Shown piece by piece: positions 9,400 through 18,532 of a stretch of 28,037 bases of DNA (position 1 is its first letter; each line of letters starts with the position of its first letter). Origin of the DNA: Deltaproteobacteria bacterium. Lineage in GTDB: Bacteria; Bdellovibrionota; Bdellovibrionia; JABDDW01. The position numbers were made by a program, and so were the translations under genes. The DNA lies in assembly GCA_013287405.1 (NCBI GenBank), contig JABDDW010000011.1, positions 1 to 28,037 on the forward strand. Direction: 5' to 3'. The notes below the pieces were generated by a model that made no database searches, had not been told where the DNA came from, and saw only the letters and a program-made list of their open reading frames with translations.

Positions 9400-10191
9400 A
9401 TGTTTAAACGGTTATGCCTTGTCAATATATTCGCAGTTATTTTTTTCACAGTTTTACCTCAGACGGGACTGTCTGACACAGATGAAAATATTAAAATCTG
9501 TGGCACCTCATTAGCTGTTGCAAGAGGTGGAGTTCTCACACTTACACAAATGGAACCAACGGACGTAAGTCAGCTCACCGGTCAAGCCATGGCGCAGGTT
9601 ATTAAATCTCTGACGGGCTACTGGGTTCAATTTACAACGAGAGACGCTATTCCTCTTCTGGGTAATCCCGTTGGAACAAATACTTTTTTGATGAAAGTCA
9701 AAGGAACCGGACAAGGTGTGCGATTTAGACAATCAGTATCGACTGTCGAGGGCGAAATTGCATCGGCCCAACATAATGTTCTTCCGGAGGTTTTCTTAAG
9801 TGATCTCACTTCTGTTCAACTTGTTGATTTGCCGGAGATCACCGTCAAAATTGACGGGCCTGCTCCGAAAACCAGGACTTTGGCGGAAAAGGTTTCGGAA
9901 GTGGCCGATGGCGACCAAGAAGCAACAGTGATTCTTGCCAAGCTCAGTGACGCGCGATTTCCTTATTTAAATGTTAAGGCCGGCGAGGAATTTGAAACGT
10001 TTGTCTCCATCTTAGAGCAATCAAACATTAGAGGGAGGAATCTAGTGGCCGCCTTCAGGGACTATGCTGATAGCAATATAGCGACTCTAATTTCAGGTAT
10101 TATTCACCGTCCCCACGATGTGGCCAAGGCCATTAGGAGGACTCACATTCCACAACAGGGCGATAGGACAGTTTACAAAACTTTTAATTAA
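9400..10191 (+). CDS. Secreted protein of unknown function
   Basis: A 263-residue protein with a typical signal peptide: basic start MFKR, hydrophobic residues 5-20 and likely cleavage near GLS. The mature part is mixed alpha/beta with a strand-rich middle (TNTFLMKVKGTGQGVRF) and a more helical, basic C-terminal third. I recognise no family. No strong ribosome site is visible before the ATG at 9400. The gene runs towards pntB, and the two stop codons share the palindrome TTAA (10188-10191), so no terminator can sit between them. It follows the Smr gene by 77 bases and could be part of that transcript. Confidence 0.7.
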   Translation: MFKRLCLVNIFAVIFFTVLPQTGLSDTDENIKICGTSLAVARGGVLTLTQMEPTDVSQLTGQAMAQVIKSLTGYWVQFTTRDAIPLLGNPVGTNTFLMKVKGTGQGVRFRQSVSTVEGEIASAQHNVLPEVFLSDLTSVQLVDLPEITVKIDGPAPKTRTLAEKVSEVADGDQEATVILAKLSDARFPYLNVKAGEEFETFVSILEQSNIRGRNLVAAFRDYADSNIATLISGIIHRPHDVAKAIRRTHIPQQGDRTVYKTFN

Positions 10192-11570
10192 CCTTCTTTG
10201 ACGGATCTCGCCAAGGCGTCACAAGTGGCCTTGGCGTCTCCGAAAACCAGGGAGCAATTGTCATAATAGAACAATCCGTTATCAACTCCCGCATACCCCG
10301 GTTTCATAGATCTCTTGCTCACAAAAATCTGTTTTGATTTATATACGTCCAAGATAGGCATTCCGTAGAGGGGACTTTTCTTATCGGTCTTAGCTTCAGG
10401 ATTGACTACGTCATTTGCCCCAATGACAAGAGCTACGTCAGCTGTTGAAAATTCAGAATTAATTTCATCCATTTCAAATACAACATCGTAGGGGATTTCC
10501 GATTCCGCCAAAAGGACATTCATGTGTCCAGGCATACGCCCCGCCACCGGATGAATTGCAAACTTGACCTCGACTCCTTTTTCGGCAAGAACCTCAAAGA
10601 GCTCCTTTACGGCATGTTGTGCCTGAGCCACGGCCATTCCATACCCCGGGACTATGATGACTTTAGATGCATTCCCCAACATAAAAGCGGCGTCTTCAGC
10701 CGATGCTGATTTAACTCGTTTTTGGGTCCCTCCCGCCACTGCACCGCTTGTTTCTTCGCCACCATATCCTCCTAGGATTACACTTATAAAGGACCGGTTC
10801 ATAGCCTTACACATGATGTACGATAAAATCGCACCACTACTTCCAACCAATGCTCCTGTTGTAATAAGGAGATTATTTCCGAGAGTAAATCCTGTAGCCG
10901 AGGCAGCCCAGCCCGAATAAGAGTTGAGCATAGATACGACCACGGGCATATCGGCCCCTCCAATGGGGACAATAAGGAGAAAACCCAAAATTAAGGCCAA
11001 GAAGGTCGTCACAATGAGAGAGAAAGAATCACCGTGAAGAATAAAATGTGTGGAGAATCCTATAATAATAAGCCCCAACAGGAGATTAACAAAATGTTGT
11101 CCCTTAAATTTCACGGGATCAGATCCTAAAATCTCCTGAAGCTTTCCAAAGGCAATAAGAGAGCCCGTAAACGTAATGGCCCCAATAAGGCTTCCGATCA
11201 CCAGTTCCGCAAGTAAAACTGCGGAGGGAAATCCCTCCCGCCGGTGAGAAAAATAGGTCCCCAAGGACACAAGAACAGCTGAGAGGCCGACAAAACTGTG
11301 TAGCGCAGCCACCAGTTGGGGCATGGCCGTCATCTGAATTTTTCTTGCCACCAACGTTCCCACAAGGGCCCCGCCAATCAGGCCCACAAAAATCCAAGTG
11401 TAGGTTTTTACCTCGGGATTAAAGAGGGTGGCCACTATGGCCAGCGCCATCCCCACCATGGCAAATGTGTTTCCTCTAAGAGCCGTCTTAGGGGAACTTA
11501 ATCCTTTAAGGCCAAAAACAAAGAGAAGTGTCGCAACGAGGTAAATCCCTGAGAATATGTCCGTACTCAT
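10188..11570 (-). CDS. pntB: NAD(P) transhydrogenase subunit beta
   Basis: A 460-residue subunit of the proton-driven transhydrogenase, which makes NADPH from NADH. The N-terminal part (about 1-260) has many hydrophobic helices in the cytoplasmic membrane. The C-terminal domain (about 285-460) binds [36 protein letters not shown] and [10 protein letters not shown] are characteristic. The ATG overlaps the stop of the preceding small subunit by 4 bases (ATGA). It is the last gene of the pnt cluster and ends in a shared-stop overlap with the convergent secreted-protein gene. Confidence 0.96.
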   Translation of the reverse strand: MSTDIFSGIYLVATLLFVFGLKGLSSPKTALRGNTFAMVGMALAIVATLFNPEVKTYTWIFVGLIGGALVGTLVARKIQMTAMPQLVAALHSFVGLSAVLVSLGTYFSHRREGFPSAVLLAELVIGSLIGAITFTGSLIAFGKLQEILGSDPVKFKGQHFVNLLLGLIIIGFSTHFILHGDSFSLIVTTFLALILGFLLIVPIGGADMPVVVSMLNSYSGWAASATGFTLGNNLLITTGALVGSSGAILSYIMCKAMNRSFISVILGGYGGEETSGAVAGGTQKRVKSASAEDAAFMLGNASKVIIVPGYGMAVAQAQHAVKELFEVLAEKGVEVKFAIHPVAGRMPGHMNVLLAESEIPYDVVFEMDEINSEFSTADVALVIGANDVVNPEAKTDKKSPLYGMPILDVYKSKQIFVSKRSMKPGYAGVDNGLFYYDNCSLVFGDAKATCDALARSVKEG

Positions 11571-11857
11571 TTCTTCCCTTTCTTGAACATGGCCAAGATG
11601 CGATTAGTAACGACAAACCCCCCAAAAATATTGATCGACGCTAAGAAAACAGCAAAAAATCCCAAAGCCTCAATGAGCCCAAAGTGATGAGTCCCCGAAC
11701 CCGCGACCAAAATTGCACCCACCACAACAATGGCACTAATGGCATTGGTGACGGCCATAAGCGGAGTGTGCAGGGCCGGCGTGACTCCCCAAATAACATG
11801 ATATCCGACCACGCAAGAGAGAACAAAAACATAAATACCCACCATCGTTGGAGACAT
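11567..11857 (-). CDS. pntAB: NAD(P) transhydrogenase subunit alpha, membrane part
   Basis: A 96-residue membrane protein equal to the C-terminal membrane portion of one-piece PntA. It has three hydrophobic segments (about 5-23, 33-52 and 58-80), including [20 protein letters not shown], and ends in a basic tail. AAGGAG lies about 7 bases before the ATG and overlaps the end of pntAA. It overlaps pntB by 4 bases. The three-gene arrangement (pntAA, pntAB, pntB) is the split form known from Rhodospirillum and other bacteria. Confidence 0.93.
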   Translation of the reverse strand: MSPTMVGIYVFVLSCVVGYHVIWGVTPALHTPLMAVTNAISAIVVVGAILVAGSGTHHFGLIEALGFFAVFLASINIFGGFVVTNRILAMFKKGKK

Positions 11858-11859
11858 AT

Positions 11860-12939
11860 TTAACTCCTTGTAATGAGACTAGCTGCGATTATGTCATCTT
11901 CCACGTTGAGATTTAGTTTCGCAGTCTTTTCGTCTATCAGTAAATTTAGAAGGTGATACAGATTCATTCCGTAAAATCGACTGGCCACATTAGGCATCAT
12001 TGTTGGATAATTTGTAAGACCAACAAAGGTGATGCCCTCTTTGGTTACTATTTTATCGGCTTCAGTAAGGGGACAATTTCCGCCGTTGGCTGCAGCCATG
12101 TCAACCACAACTGATCCGGGTTTCATCCCCTTGACGGCTTCCGAAGTTAATAGAATTGGAGATTTGCGACCAGGAATATTGGCCGTAGTAATAATGATAT
12201 CGAATTTTTTTAACTTCTCAGTCAGAAGCTGTTGCTGTTTGAGCTTTGCAGCTTCAGAGAGTTCCTTAGCGTACCCCCCTTGACCACTCCCTTCTTCACC
12301 AATATCAAGTTCTATGGGTTTTGCTCCAACGGATATAATCTGTTCTCGTACCTCGGGCCGAATGTCATAGGCCTCAACCTGGGCCCCTAATCTCTTAGCT
12401 GTGGATATAGCCTGTAGCCCCGCAACTCCCACTCCTAAAATGGCTACTTTAGCAGGTTTAGCCGATCCCGCAGAAGTCATCATCATAGGGAAGAAGCTCC
12501 CGTAGACAGATGCAGCTTCGATCACGGCCCTATAGCCTGCAATATTGGCTTGAGATGAAAGGGCGTCCATGGCTTGAGCACGAGAAGTCCGTGGAATAAG
12601 TTCCATGGCCATAGCCTTGATTTTTACCTCAGAGAGCTTTTCAAGAAAGCCGTCCTTTTTGTGAGGTTCCAAAAGGGCGATAAGTAATGAACCAGGTTTT
12701 ATTTGAAGGAGGTTTTCGACTTTGGGACGGTTTACACACACAACAATTTCGGCCCCAAGAGCCTGGCTTTTATCTGAGATCTTAGCTCCCTCCTTAAGGT
12801 ATTCTTCGTCAGGAAAACCCGCCTTAACTCCGGCACCGTTTTCGATCCAAACCTGATGACCCTTCTTAATAAGTTTTTTTACAGTTTCCGGCGCTAACGC
12901 GACTCGAGTTTCGACTTCTGCTGGCACTCCGATGTTCAC
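11860..12939 (-). CDS. pntAA: NAD(P) transhydrogenase subunit alpha, NAD-binding part
   Basis: A 359-residue soluble subunit that binds NAD(H), related to alanine dehydrogenase. It opens with [20 protein letters not shown]; the dinucleotide fold has [13 protein letters not shown] followed by [13 protein letters not shown]. The mobile loop region is present near [11 protein letters not shown]. The start is a GTG at 12939 with GAGGAGG about 6 bases upstream, the strongest ribosome site in this cluster. It begins 15 bases after the PAP2 stop, so PAP2 may be co-transcribed with the pnt genes. Confidence 0.96.
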   Translation of the reverse strand: MNIGVPAEVETRVALAPETVKKLIKKGHQVWIENGAGVKAGFPDEEYLKEGAKISDKSQALGAEIVVCVNRPKVENLLQIKPGSLLIALLEPHKKDGFLEKLSEVKIKAMAMELIPRTSRAQAMDALSSQANIAGYRAVIEAASVYGSFFPMMMTSAGSAKPAKVAILGVGVAGLQAISTAKRLGAQVEAYDIRPEVREQIISVGAKPIELDIGEEGSGQGGYAKELSEAAKLKQQQLLTEKLKKFDIIITTANIPGRKSPILLTSEAVKGMKPGSVVVDMAAANGGNCPLTEADKIVTKEGITFVGLTNYPTMMPNVASRFYGMNLYHLLNLLIDEKTAKLNLNVEDDIIAASLITRS

Positions 12940-12954
12940 AAATCCTCCTCGGTA

Positions 12955-13626
12955 CTAGAATCTCCATTGGGCAACAAGACCGCCACCTTGTCCACCATCA
13001 TTTATAACAATTGGCTTTAAATTAAAATGGTGTTTGAACCCCGCTCTTCCAAAAATAATTCCAACGGTTGCTCCGGCGGTCACATCACTGAGCCAGTGGG
13101 CATTATCAGCGAGTCGACTTAGTCCTGTAAATACCCCCAAGGCAAACATGGGAATCCCAATACCCCAACCATAACTCAAAGTAAGACTGGTTGCTGAAGC
13201 AAATGAAACTTGCGTATGCCCCGATGGAAACGAGGTGGCTGTCGCACTATCTGGTCGCTGTCTTTGGGTCCCCAATTTCAAGGCTTGTGTAACAATCGTT
13301 GAGCTTGCAAGGCCCTCTGCATCTACTATCCCATTTTCTTGATCAAAAAAGAGTTGACCCAAAGCAATCGTCACTTCGGGTATCCCCGTTCCCCAAAAAT
13401 TACCGAAGTTTGAGGCATCGGAGTTCATCCTTTGATTATGGTTCCAAGCGTCATGCATCACAGAATCTTGGCTCATGGCAATCAAAGTCGCCGCTGACCC
13501 GATGGCAAGAACCTCAAGGCCCGTCGAGTCAAATGCGTCTTGGAAAGTGTACTTGGCATGTTCCCAAACCGTAAGGCCGTGGGCCAGGGAGCCAAAAAAG
13601 AGTATTATAATGGCAAGCCTTGACAT
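12955..13626 (-). CDS. Exported PAP2-family phosphatase
   Basis: A 223-residue protein with the complete PAP2 active-site signature. Motif 1 is K117 to RP (124-125), motif 2 is PSGH (134-137), and motif 3 is SR (170-171) with H177 and D181. A signal peptide occupies residues 1-17 (ending LAHG), so it acts outside the cytoplasm on phospholipid, lipid A or polyprenyl phosphates. There are few long hydrophobic helices, and the chain ends in QWRF; a terminal Phe is typical of outer-membrane barrel proteins, so a different location from classical inner-membrane PAP2 enzymes is possible. It lies 14 bases after the XRE gene and 15 bases before pntAA. Confidence 0.85.
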   Translation of the reverse strand: MSRLAIIILFFGSLAHGLTVWEHAKYTFQDAFDSTGLEVLAIGSAATLIAMSQDSVMHDAWNHNQRMNSDASNFGNFWGTGIPEVTIALGQLFFDQENGIVDAEGLASSTIVTQALKLGTQRQRPDSATATSFPSGHTQVSFASATSLTLSYGWGIGIPMFALGVFTGLSRLADNAHWLSDVTAGATVGIIFGRAGFKHHFNLKPIVINDGGQGGGLVAQWRF

Positions 13627-13640
13627 TAGACTTTAAAGAT

Positions 13641-14162
13641 CTACCTTTCAGACCATTCATAGCGGCGCCGGATTTGAGGATCCTTCATTACACGCTTCGC
13701 TATCCCCGCTAAAGCGTTTGGCTTCAAATGCTTTGACCGCGATTTAATCCAATTATGTCCCCTAGATTCCTTAACCAAAGCCTGCCATATGATTTCAGAA
13801 AAGAGTATCTTCTTTTTCGGCCTTATTGCGTAAACCAGTTCACAATCTAAGGCGTCGGCAATCTTGGCTAGAGTATTAAGCGTCACAGCGCCACGCCCTT
13901 CGTTTTTTTCTAACTTGCAATACGCTGATCGCGTCATTTTTAATCGTTCTGCAACTTTACCGGTCGACAGAAATAAAGCCTGGCGTGCTTTGGAAACCCA
14001 CCCTCCGTTTTCTGACGTAAAACCTGTAATTTTAGCATCGAGAAATGGTCGAAGCTGTGCATCAATCTTATCATGACCGTAATCTCGGTACCAAAACCAA
14101 AATGCTCTTGAAATTTCGTCTTCGGTCAGTTCACCCACAAAGCCCTCTATCTCACCTTTCAA
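13641..14162 (-). CDS. XRE-family regulator resembling 'mobile mystery protein A'
   Basis: A 173-residue protein with a helix-turn-helix of the Cro/XRE type at about 57-112. The run GWVSKARQAL, AERLKMTRSAYCKLEKNEG, then TLNTLAKIADALDCELVYAI and P, matches the pattern of mobile mystery protein A (TIGR02612 type), which normally precedes a Fic-domain partner. No Fic gene is present here: PAP2 follows after 14 bases and a transposase gene lies upstream. The start is a TTG at 14162 with no good ribosome site; the frame is closed by a stop four codons upstream. It may regulate the PAP2-pnt run, or be the survivor of a broken pair. Family assignment is from motif memory. Confidence 0.72.
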   Translation of the reverse strand: MKGEIEGFVGELTEDEISRAFWFWYRDYGHDKIDAQLRPFLDAKITGFTSENGGWVSKARQALFLSTGKVAERLKMTRSAYCKLEKNEGRGAVTLNTLAKIADALDCELVYAIRPKKKILFSEIIWQALVKESRGHNWIKSRSKHLKPNALAGIAKRVMKDPQIRRRYEWSER

Positions 14163-14246
14163 TGGAAGAAAGCTTTAGGACAACCTCAAGAACAAGTCAA
14201 CCAAAAACGACCCTTGTTCCCGAGGCGAATCAGAACTCCAACGGGT

Positions 14247-14259
14247 ATCAGTCTCAAAT
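14247..14259 (+). repeat. Candidate left terminal inverted repeat
   Basis: ATCAGTCTCAAAT, matching the inverse complement of 16464-16476 at 10 of 13 positions. It lies just beyond the transposase stop, as expected for an IS end, but the match is short. Confidence 0.3.
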
Positions 14260-14266
14260 CATTAAC

Positions 14267-16411
14267 TCAATGCATCTGAACAATTTCTAAATTTCGGCCG
14301 TCGGGAAGCTTTAACCAACCGTTTTCTTTCAGATTTTTTAAAACCTTGTCGAGACTCTCGCTCATCGGGCCATTATCAAGCGCTTGAAGCTCCACTTTTA
14401 GAGCCACCTCGCCCTGATAAATGCGGCCGGGCTGACGACAGAGGTTACGAATCATGCTCAATGTCTCATCTTCTTTTGTATGATATTTTTTAAAAATCTC
14501 CTGCAGCCATTTTTCAGCGTTGTAATTTACTGCTTTTACGGTGTTGATGAGAAGCCTTCTTTTCTGCGCCATGATCACATGGTCTTCTTTAAGAGAACGT
14601 TTTTCTTTTGTGGGAATCGTTTGTCTTTTTCTCTCTAAAATATCAATGTCGACTTGAATATTTTTTATTTTAAAATTTAATTCCTTTTCTCTGTCATAAA
14701 ATTCTCTGATCGTTTGCGAACTTCCCTCACCACATTCAAATACTTTCTTTGCAAGCAATGCCCTGGCCACCTCAAGTTCCCGCTTCTTCGCCGTCAACTC
14801 ACCATTTACAATTTTTCTCTCAGGGTGGGGCCGTTCAATGATCTTATCTGGAGCCTCTTCAGTTTTATATGTCGTAAGAAGATCAATTCCAAAATGTTCA
14901 ATCATATATTTAAAACAATTCTCTTCTCGCCACCGACGTTTAAGTATCTGCACAACTTCTTCTGGTTTTAAATAGGGATTGGTCGTAATAATAGGAATCT
15001 GTTTGCCGTCTTCAGAAAGTAAAATAATAGTTCGAACTTTTCCGTACCTAGTCTCTTTAGCTTCCTTTTCATAAAGTTTGTAAATAACCTCATCCCCGTC
15101 ATCGATAATCAAAAATTGTTTAAATAAGGCCTCTTCAATAAGCCGCTCCTTTTTTCGATTCTTCAGGTAACTGATTAAATACATTTTCTTCCCGCGTAAA
15201 AACTTAAAGTTCTTCTGACTCCACCCACCACGGTCAAAACAAAGAGTTACTCCTTTTAAACCAAATTCATGTTTTTCTAAATCCCTTACTAAAACTTCAA
15301 TGTCTTGACTTAGGGTCGTGTTCGTCGGGCTTTCAAATAAATAAACATTCTCCCCATTTGAGTTGTGACAATAAATCGCATTTCTCCCTCGATATGGCAT
15401 CTGCCGACGGGGGTCAAACCCCTTGGGAACGGTATATTTTCCGTAGTAAGTGCTAAAGTGACCATCGGTATAGTAAAGCTTGTCATCCCTATATGTTTTA
15501 GAGATCAAGTTTTGATAGTGAACCTTCATAGCTTGATCAAATTTATCTTGTTTAACAACCTCGTCAACACCGTACCTAAGCCACTGGCCCTTTAAAAAAT
15601 CTCCACCCACAATCTGCGCAAAATCCCTCCCCACCAAATGCTTTGTCTGCTCTACACTCTTAAGCCTTAGTGCATGGAGAAAAAATAATGTCAACAACAC
15701 CCGCTTCACACCCCAAGATTCAGTTATATTTGAAGTCAGATTATTAACAAATGATTTTAGAAACTCACCCCGGCACAACATCGCATACAACACCATACTG
15801 CCGGCATAAATGTTGTAAACCCATTGCCCCTCAACTACTTCACACCTCTCTAAAGACACCAGTTCAGCCTCGGGCAATAAATCCCCCACCACTGAACTTG
15901 GAATATTGTTCATCTCTTTTAACTGCTTTTTTCTTTCATAAATCCACATCCGAAGAGCCGTCGGTTTAATCTTCTTTTTAAATCGAAATCGAATAATCTC
16001 AGATATTTCCTTGTATGTTTTTTCCTCAGACCTAAGACTTAATACCTCTTTACCAATTTTATCGGTGATCAATAAACGGTTCCTATTCGATTTGTGACGC
16101 CGATCCGCGATCCCCTTAATTCCTTTTTTGCGATAATCAACAATGATCTTTGAACAATACTGGTATCGCATTCCAAAAATTCTCGCTAAATCCTTGATCT
16201 TTATCCGGCCTGACTCGTGAAGCTGAACTAAGAAAAAATTTCGCGAAAAATTATCACCCACCCCATACGTCCCACAACAAAATCCACGGTGAAAAATAGA
16301 AATACGTCTCTCATCACTCAAAATTCGAAGCTCTTCGATATCCATCGGCCCCAGTTTCAACTGTTCAATTTCTCGTAAATTTTCATCATTTTCTATCATT
16401 GCTGGCCGCAT
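14267..16411 (-). CDS. Large IS4-like DDE transposase
   Basis: A 714-residue protein. The N-terminal part holds a helix-turn-helix region (about 58-115) of transposase type. The catalytic core has Asp in YYTDGHFSTYYG (about residue 316), Asp in LCFDRGGWS (about 393) and Glu in RRWREENCFKYM (about 496-497); the last has the spacing of the YREK motif of IS4-type enzymes. After the core comes a charged coiled coil (about 540-605, KKRELEVARALLAKK and onward) and a C-terminal domain. It is longer than most IS4 transposases. The start is the ATG at 16411, 7 bases after a GGGGG stretch; a TTG one codon upstream is also in frame. It appears intact, so it may be active. The exact IS family is not certain. 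Confidence 0.8.
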   Translation of the reverse strand: MRPAMIENDENLREIEQLKLGPMDIEELRILSDERRISIFHRGFCCGTYGVGDNFSRNFFLVQLHESGRIKIKDLARIFGMRYQYCSKIIVDYRKKGIKGIADRRHKSNRNRLLITDKIGKEVLSLRSEEKTYKEISEIIRFRFKKKIKPTALRMWIYERKKQLKEMNNIPSSVVGDLLPEAELVSLERCEVVEGQWVYNIYAGSMVLYAMLCRGEFLKSFVNNLTSNITESWGVKRVLLTLFFLHALRLKSVEQTKHLVGRDFAQIVGGDFLKGQWLRYGVDEVVKQDKFDQAMKVHYQNLISKTYRDDKLYYTDGHFSTYYGKYTVPKGFDPRRQMPYRGRNAIYCHNSNGENVYLFESPTNTTLSQDIEVLVRDLEKHEFGLKGVTLCFDRGGWSQKNFKFLRGKKMYLISYLKNRKKERLIEEALFKQFLIIDDGDEVIYKLYEKEAKETRYGKVRTIILLSEDGKQIPIITTNPYLKPEEVVQILKRRWREENCFKYMIEHFGIDLLTTYKTEEAPDKIIERPHPERKIVNGELTAKKRELEVARALLAKKVFECGEGSSQTIREFYDREKELNFKIKNIQVDIDILERKRQTIPTKEKRSLKEDHVIMAQKRRLLINTVKAVNYNAEKWLQEIFKKYHTKEDETLSMIRNLCRQPGRIYQGEVALKVELQALDNGPMSESLDKVLKNLKENGWLKLPDGRNLEIVQMH

Positions 16412-16463
16412 CAAAGAACCCCCAAAGTGCTTTTTAAATTCCCCATCCTTTAACTGATTACTA

Positions 16464-16476
16464 ATTTGAGGTCGAT
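16464..16476 (-). repeat. Candidate right terminal inverted repeat
   Basis: The inverse complement reads ATCGACCTCAAAT and pairs with the left candidate at 14247-14259. It lies about 53 bases upstream of the transposase start and just before the thioesterase start at 16490. Confidence 0.3.
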
Positions 16477-16489
16477 CTCAGAGAAATCA

Positions 16490-17011
16490 ATGACTTATCG
16501 AAAATTTTATTTTACTTTGAAGTGTCTCCGTTGGAGTTCTGAAGCTATTAATCCAAAATATGTTCAAAAGACTATCGAGCGAATTAACAGTTCCCCTTAC
16601 CTTATAAACAATTTGGTTAAGATCGTGGATTTTGGAGTTAACTTTTCAATTGTTGAGACTCAAATTCAAAACCTTCACCTTCAAGCCTATCACATTGTTC
16701 ATGGAGGTCTTTACGCTACGTTAATTGATACAGCAGCCTATTGGTCGGCTTATGCATCTCTCAATGACAAATGGGGCGGATTAATTTCAGTCGATCTAAA
16801 AATGAATTTTTTATCAAATATTGAGTCTGGCAAGGTGATAGCTAAAGGCCGTCTTATTAAGATGGGGAAAACTTTAGGATATGCTGAGGCAACTGTAGAA
16901 ACGGAAAATGGTAAAATCCTTGCTCATGGAACGTCTACTCTTCTAACGGTTCAACAGGCTAAGCCGGAAAATATTGATCTTCCTCAAAAATTTTTGAAAG
17001 TTGGGTCGTGA
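16490..17011 (+). CDS. PaaI-type hotdog thioesterase
   Basis: A 173-residue cytoplasmic protein with a hotdog fold. The active-site segment HGGLYATLIDTAAYWSAY is at about 76-93, followed by the strand VDLKMNFL and the closing segment GYAEATVETENGKILAHGT that is usual in PaaI-like acyl-CoA thioesterases. The enzyme should hydrolyse acyl- or phenylacyl-CoA thioesters. The ATG at 16490 follows AGAGA; a TTG at 16466 is in frame but lies inside the candidate IS end. The gene is AT-rich compared with the region before 14 kb. A deaminase gene follows within 70 bases, probably on the same transcript. Confidence 0.82.
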   Translation: MTYRKFYFTLKCLRWSSEAINPKYVQKTIERINSSPYLINNLVKIVDFGVNFSIVETQIQNLHLQAYHIVHGGLYATLIDTAAYWSAYASLNDKWGGLISVDLKMNFLSNIESGKVIAKGRLIKMGKTLGYAEATVETENGKILAHGTSTLLTVQQAKPENIDLPQKFLKVGS

Positions 17012-17080
17012 CCATAAACGGAAATTATTTTGATCAGCCAAGATTTGATCTTTGACTCCCATATCTATAAATATATCTCT

Positions 17081-17533
17081 ATGGCTTCGCATTCAGACCA
17101 ATCGGATATCCAATTTATGAAAATGGCTATTGAACTCGGTAAACAAGTTCAGGGCTATACAGGCGACAATCCATACGTTGGTGCTATCGTAGTAAAGGAT
17201 GGAATAGTCATTGGGAAAGGTCAGACGCTAGCTCCTGGAAAAGGGCACGCAGAGGCCTTAGCAACTCAAGATGCTGAGAGCAATGGGTTTTCAGTCGCGG
17301 ATTCAACTGTCTATTCAACGGTTGAGCCATGTTCCTTCTTCGGAAGAACTCCTTCTTGCGCCAGCATGCTGGTTGAGAAGTGCGTTCGTCGAGTGGTCAT
17401 TGGAATTCGAGACCCTCATCCACTGGTTAACGGAGCAGGAATTCAAATCTTAAGGAGCTCCAATATAGAGGTTACGGAGGGCATTTGTGCCGCAGAAGTA
17501 AAAGAATATTTAGTGCCTTGGCTTCTTCGTTAG
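17081..17533 (+). CDS. RibD-type deaminase domain, without reductase
   Basis: A protein of 150 residues matching the deaminase half of RibD, which removes an amino group from a pyrimidine intermediate in riboflavin synthesis. The zinc site is complete: HAEALA (His and catalytic Glu) and PCSFFGRTPSC (two Cys). The DPHPLVNGAGI segment is typical of RibD. The usual C-terminal reductase domain (about 200 residues) is absent; the protein ends EYLVPWLLR. The ATG at 17081 gives the usual N-terminus, although a TTG at 17030 is in frame. The stop overlaps the truncated istB frame by 4 bases, so the reductase may have been lost when the IS21 element came in. A natural stand-alone deaminase is also possible. 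Confidence 0.8.
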   Translation: MASHSDQSDIQFMKMAIELGKQVQGYTGDNPYVGAIVVKDGIVIGKGQTLAPGKGHAEALATQDAESNGFSVADSTVYSTVEPCSFFGRTPSCASMLVEKCVRRVVIGIRDPHPLVNGAGIQILRSSNIEVTEGICAAEVKEYLVPWLLR

Positions 17534-18144
17534 GTGTTCAGGAGCCTAATCAAATTAGCAGAGTCTGGGGTTTCTAACGGACTAACCTTTGAGCCAAGAA
17601 ACCGAGTCCAGCCTGAGGCGTCGCGGTTCATTGTGACCACACCCCAATCATCGATGATCCAAAGATGGGCGGAGAGAATTTTCTTAAAAAGATAATCCAA
17701 AGTGTTTTTGGCTTTGTGGGTGGTGATTTCTTTGATGAGTCTTTTCAAGCTTGAGCAGTAAACTCTATAGCCCTGGCGGGTAGCCAAGATCCCAATACTC
17801 AAAGCCACATGGGTTTTCCCAGTGCCGGGTGGCCCCAGAAAAAGTGCGATCTGGTTTTGGGGGATAAACTTAAGCGTTGCAAGCTCAGTCACCTTGGCCT
17901 GGTCGATACAAGGATTAAATTGCCAGTCAAAGCTCTCCAGGCTTGTGATCTCAGGAAACCGGGCCGATTTAATTCGAGACTGGAGAGCTTTTTCTTTTCT
18001 GGCGTCAATCTCCCTTTCAAAGAGATCACTTACCCAATCCAGTTTTGTGGCCCCCTTGTGCTTTGACAACACCTCACTTAGTTCGTCTGCGGCTACGGTG
18101 AGCCTAAGAGTTTTTAGTTGTTCTGTTAATGTCTGTGGGTTCAT
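17530..18144 (-). pseudogene. istB: Truncated IstB-like transposition ATPase
   Basis: The frame starts at an ATG at 18144 with AGGAGG 6 bases upstream. It has the IstB N-terminal helices, then Walker A GPPGTGKTH (about 122-130) and Walker B WIIDDWG. IstB normally continues with about 60 to 70 residues that include a sensor segment near TSNR. Here the homology stops soon after DDWGVVTMNRD (about base 17620), and unrelated sequence carries the frame to a stop at 17530 that overlaps the deaminase stop. The breakpoint therefore lies at about 17615-17640. Confidence 0.8.
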
Positions 18145-18532
18145 TTTTTCCTCCTGTGGTTTGGTTAAATAAAATAAGTTGACTATATTCAGCCATGGGG
18201 CGAACAAACTTGTTCACCACCATCGGCTTTGGATTTGTAGTGTTCTCCGTCTCTGAAGGCTGTGGGGGCGGGGATGTCACTAACCCCACAAGACTCTCAA
18301 CCGTTCTGTAGCTTGGGGAGTTCATCTCGTAGGCAAGCTTGCAGGCGTTCTCGATTTTTGCTTTGTCATGCTTTTTATCAAGACTTAAGATCCCCCACAC
18401 TTTTCTGGTGTCCACAAAGCCGTGCCCTTGAGCGAGAATCAATGTAATCAGCTGGGCTGTGAAGGGCCCAATGGCCTGAGCCCTTTTAATATAAAAAGCG
18501 CCGTCTTGGTAGAGAGTTTGAGAACAAAAGAA
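18104..18532 (-). pseudogene. istA: IstA transposase, C-terminal fragment
   Basis: Reading from 18532 the frame gives FYIKRAQAIGPFTAQLITL, then GHGFVDTRKVWGILSLDKK and ENACKLAYEMNSPSYRTV, the typical tail of IS21 IstA proteins, followed by a Pro-rich linker and a short conserved end (NKFVRPMAEYSQLI). The whole DDE catalytic core is missing; an in-frame stop lies at 18533-18535. A TTG at 18442 is only an internal codon. The 3' end overlaps istB by 41 bases, as is common in IS21. Confidence 0.75.

Larger units (their letters stand above)
14247..16476 (-). mobile_element. Probable insertion sequence carrying a 715-residue-class transposase
   Basis: A single large transposase gene fills the segment. 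Imperfect terminal repeats may flank it: ATCAGTCTCAAAT at 14247-14259 and, inverted, ATCGACCTCAAAT at 16464-16476 (10 of 13 bases agree). The left repeat sits within 8 bases of the gene's stop. I see no convincing target-site duplication, so the boundaries are tentative. Confidence 0.45.
17530..18532 (-). mobile_element. Remnant of an IS21-family element
   Basis: Two overlapping minus-strand fragments stand in the normal IS21 order, istA then istB. IstA lacks everything before its last 140 or so residues and IstB lacks its C-terminal third, so the element is truncated at both ends and cannot move by itself. No terminal repeats were found. Confidence 0.8.

Noticed and set aside
10524..11501. 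Several plus-strand frames opposite pntB
   Set aside because: They are shadows of a strongly conserved gene with clear NADP-binding motifs on the other strand.
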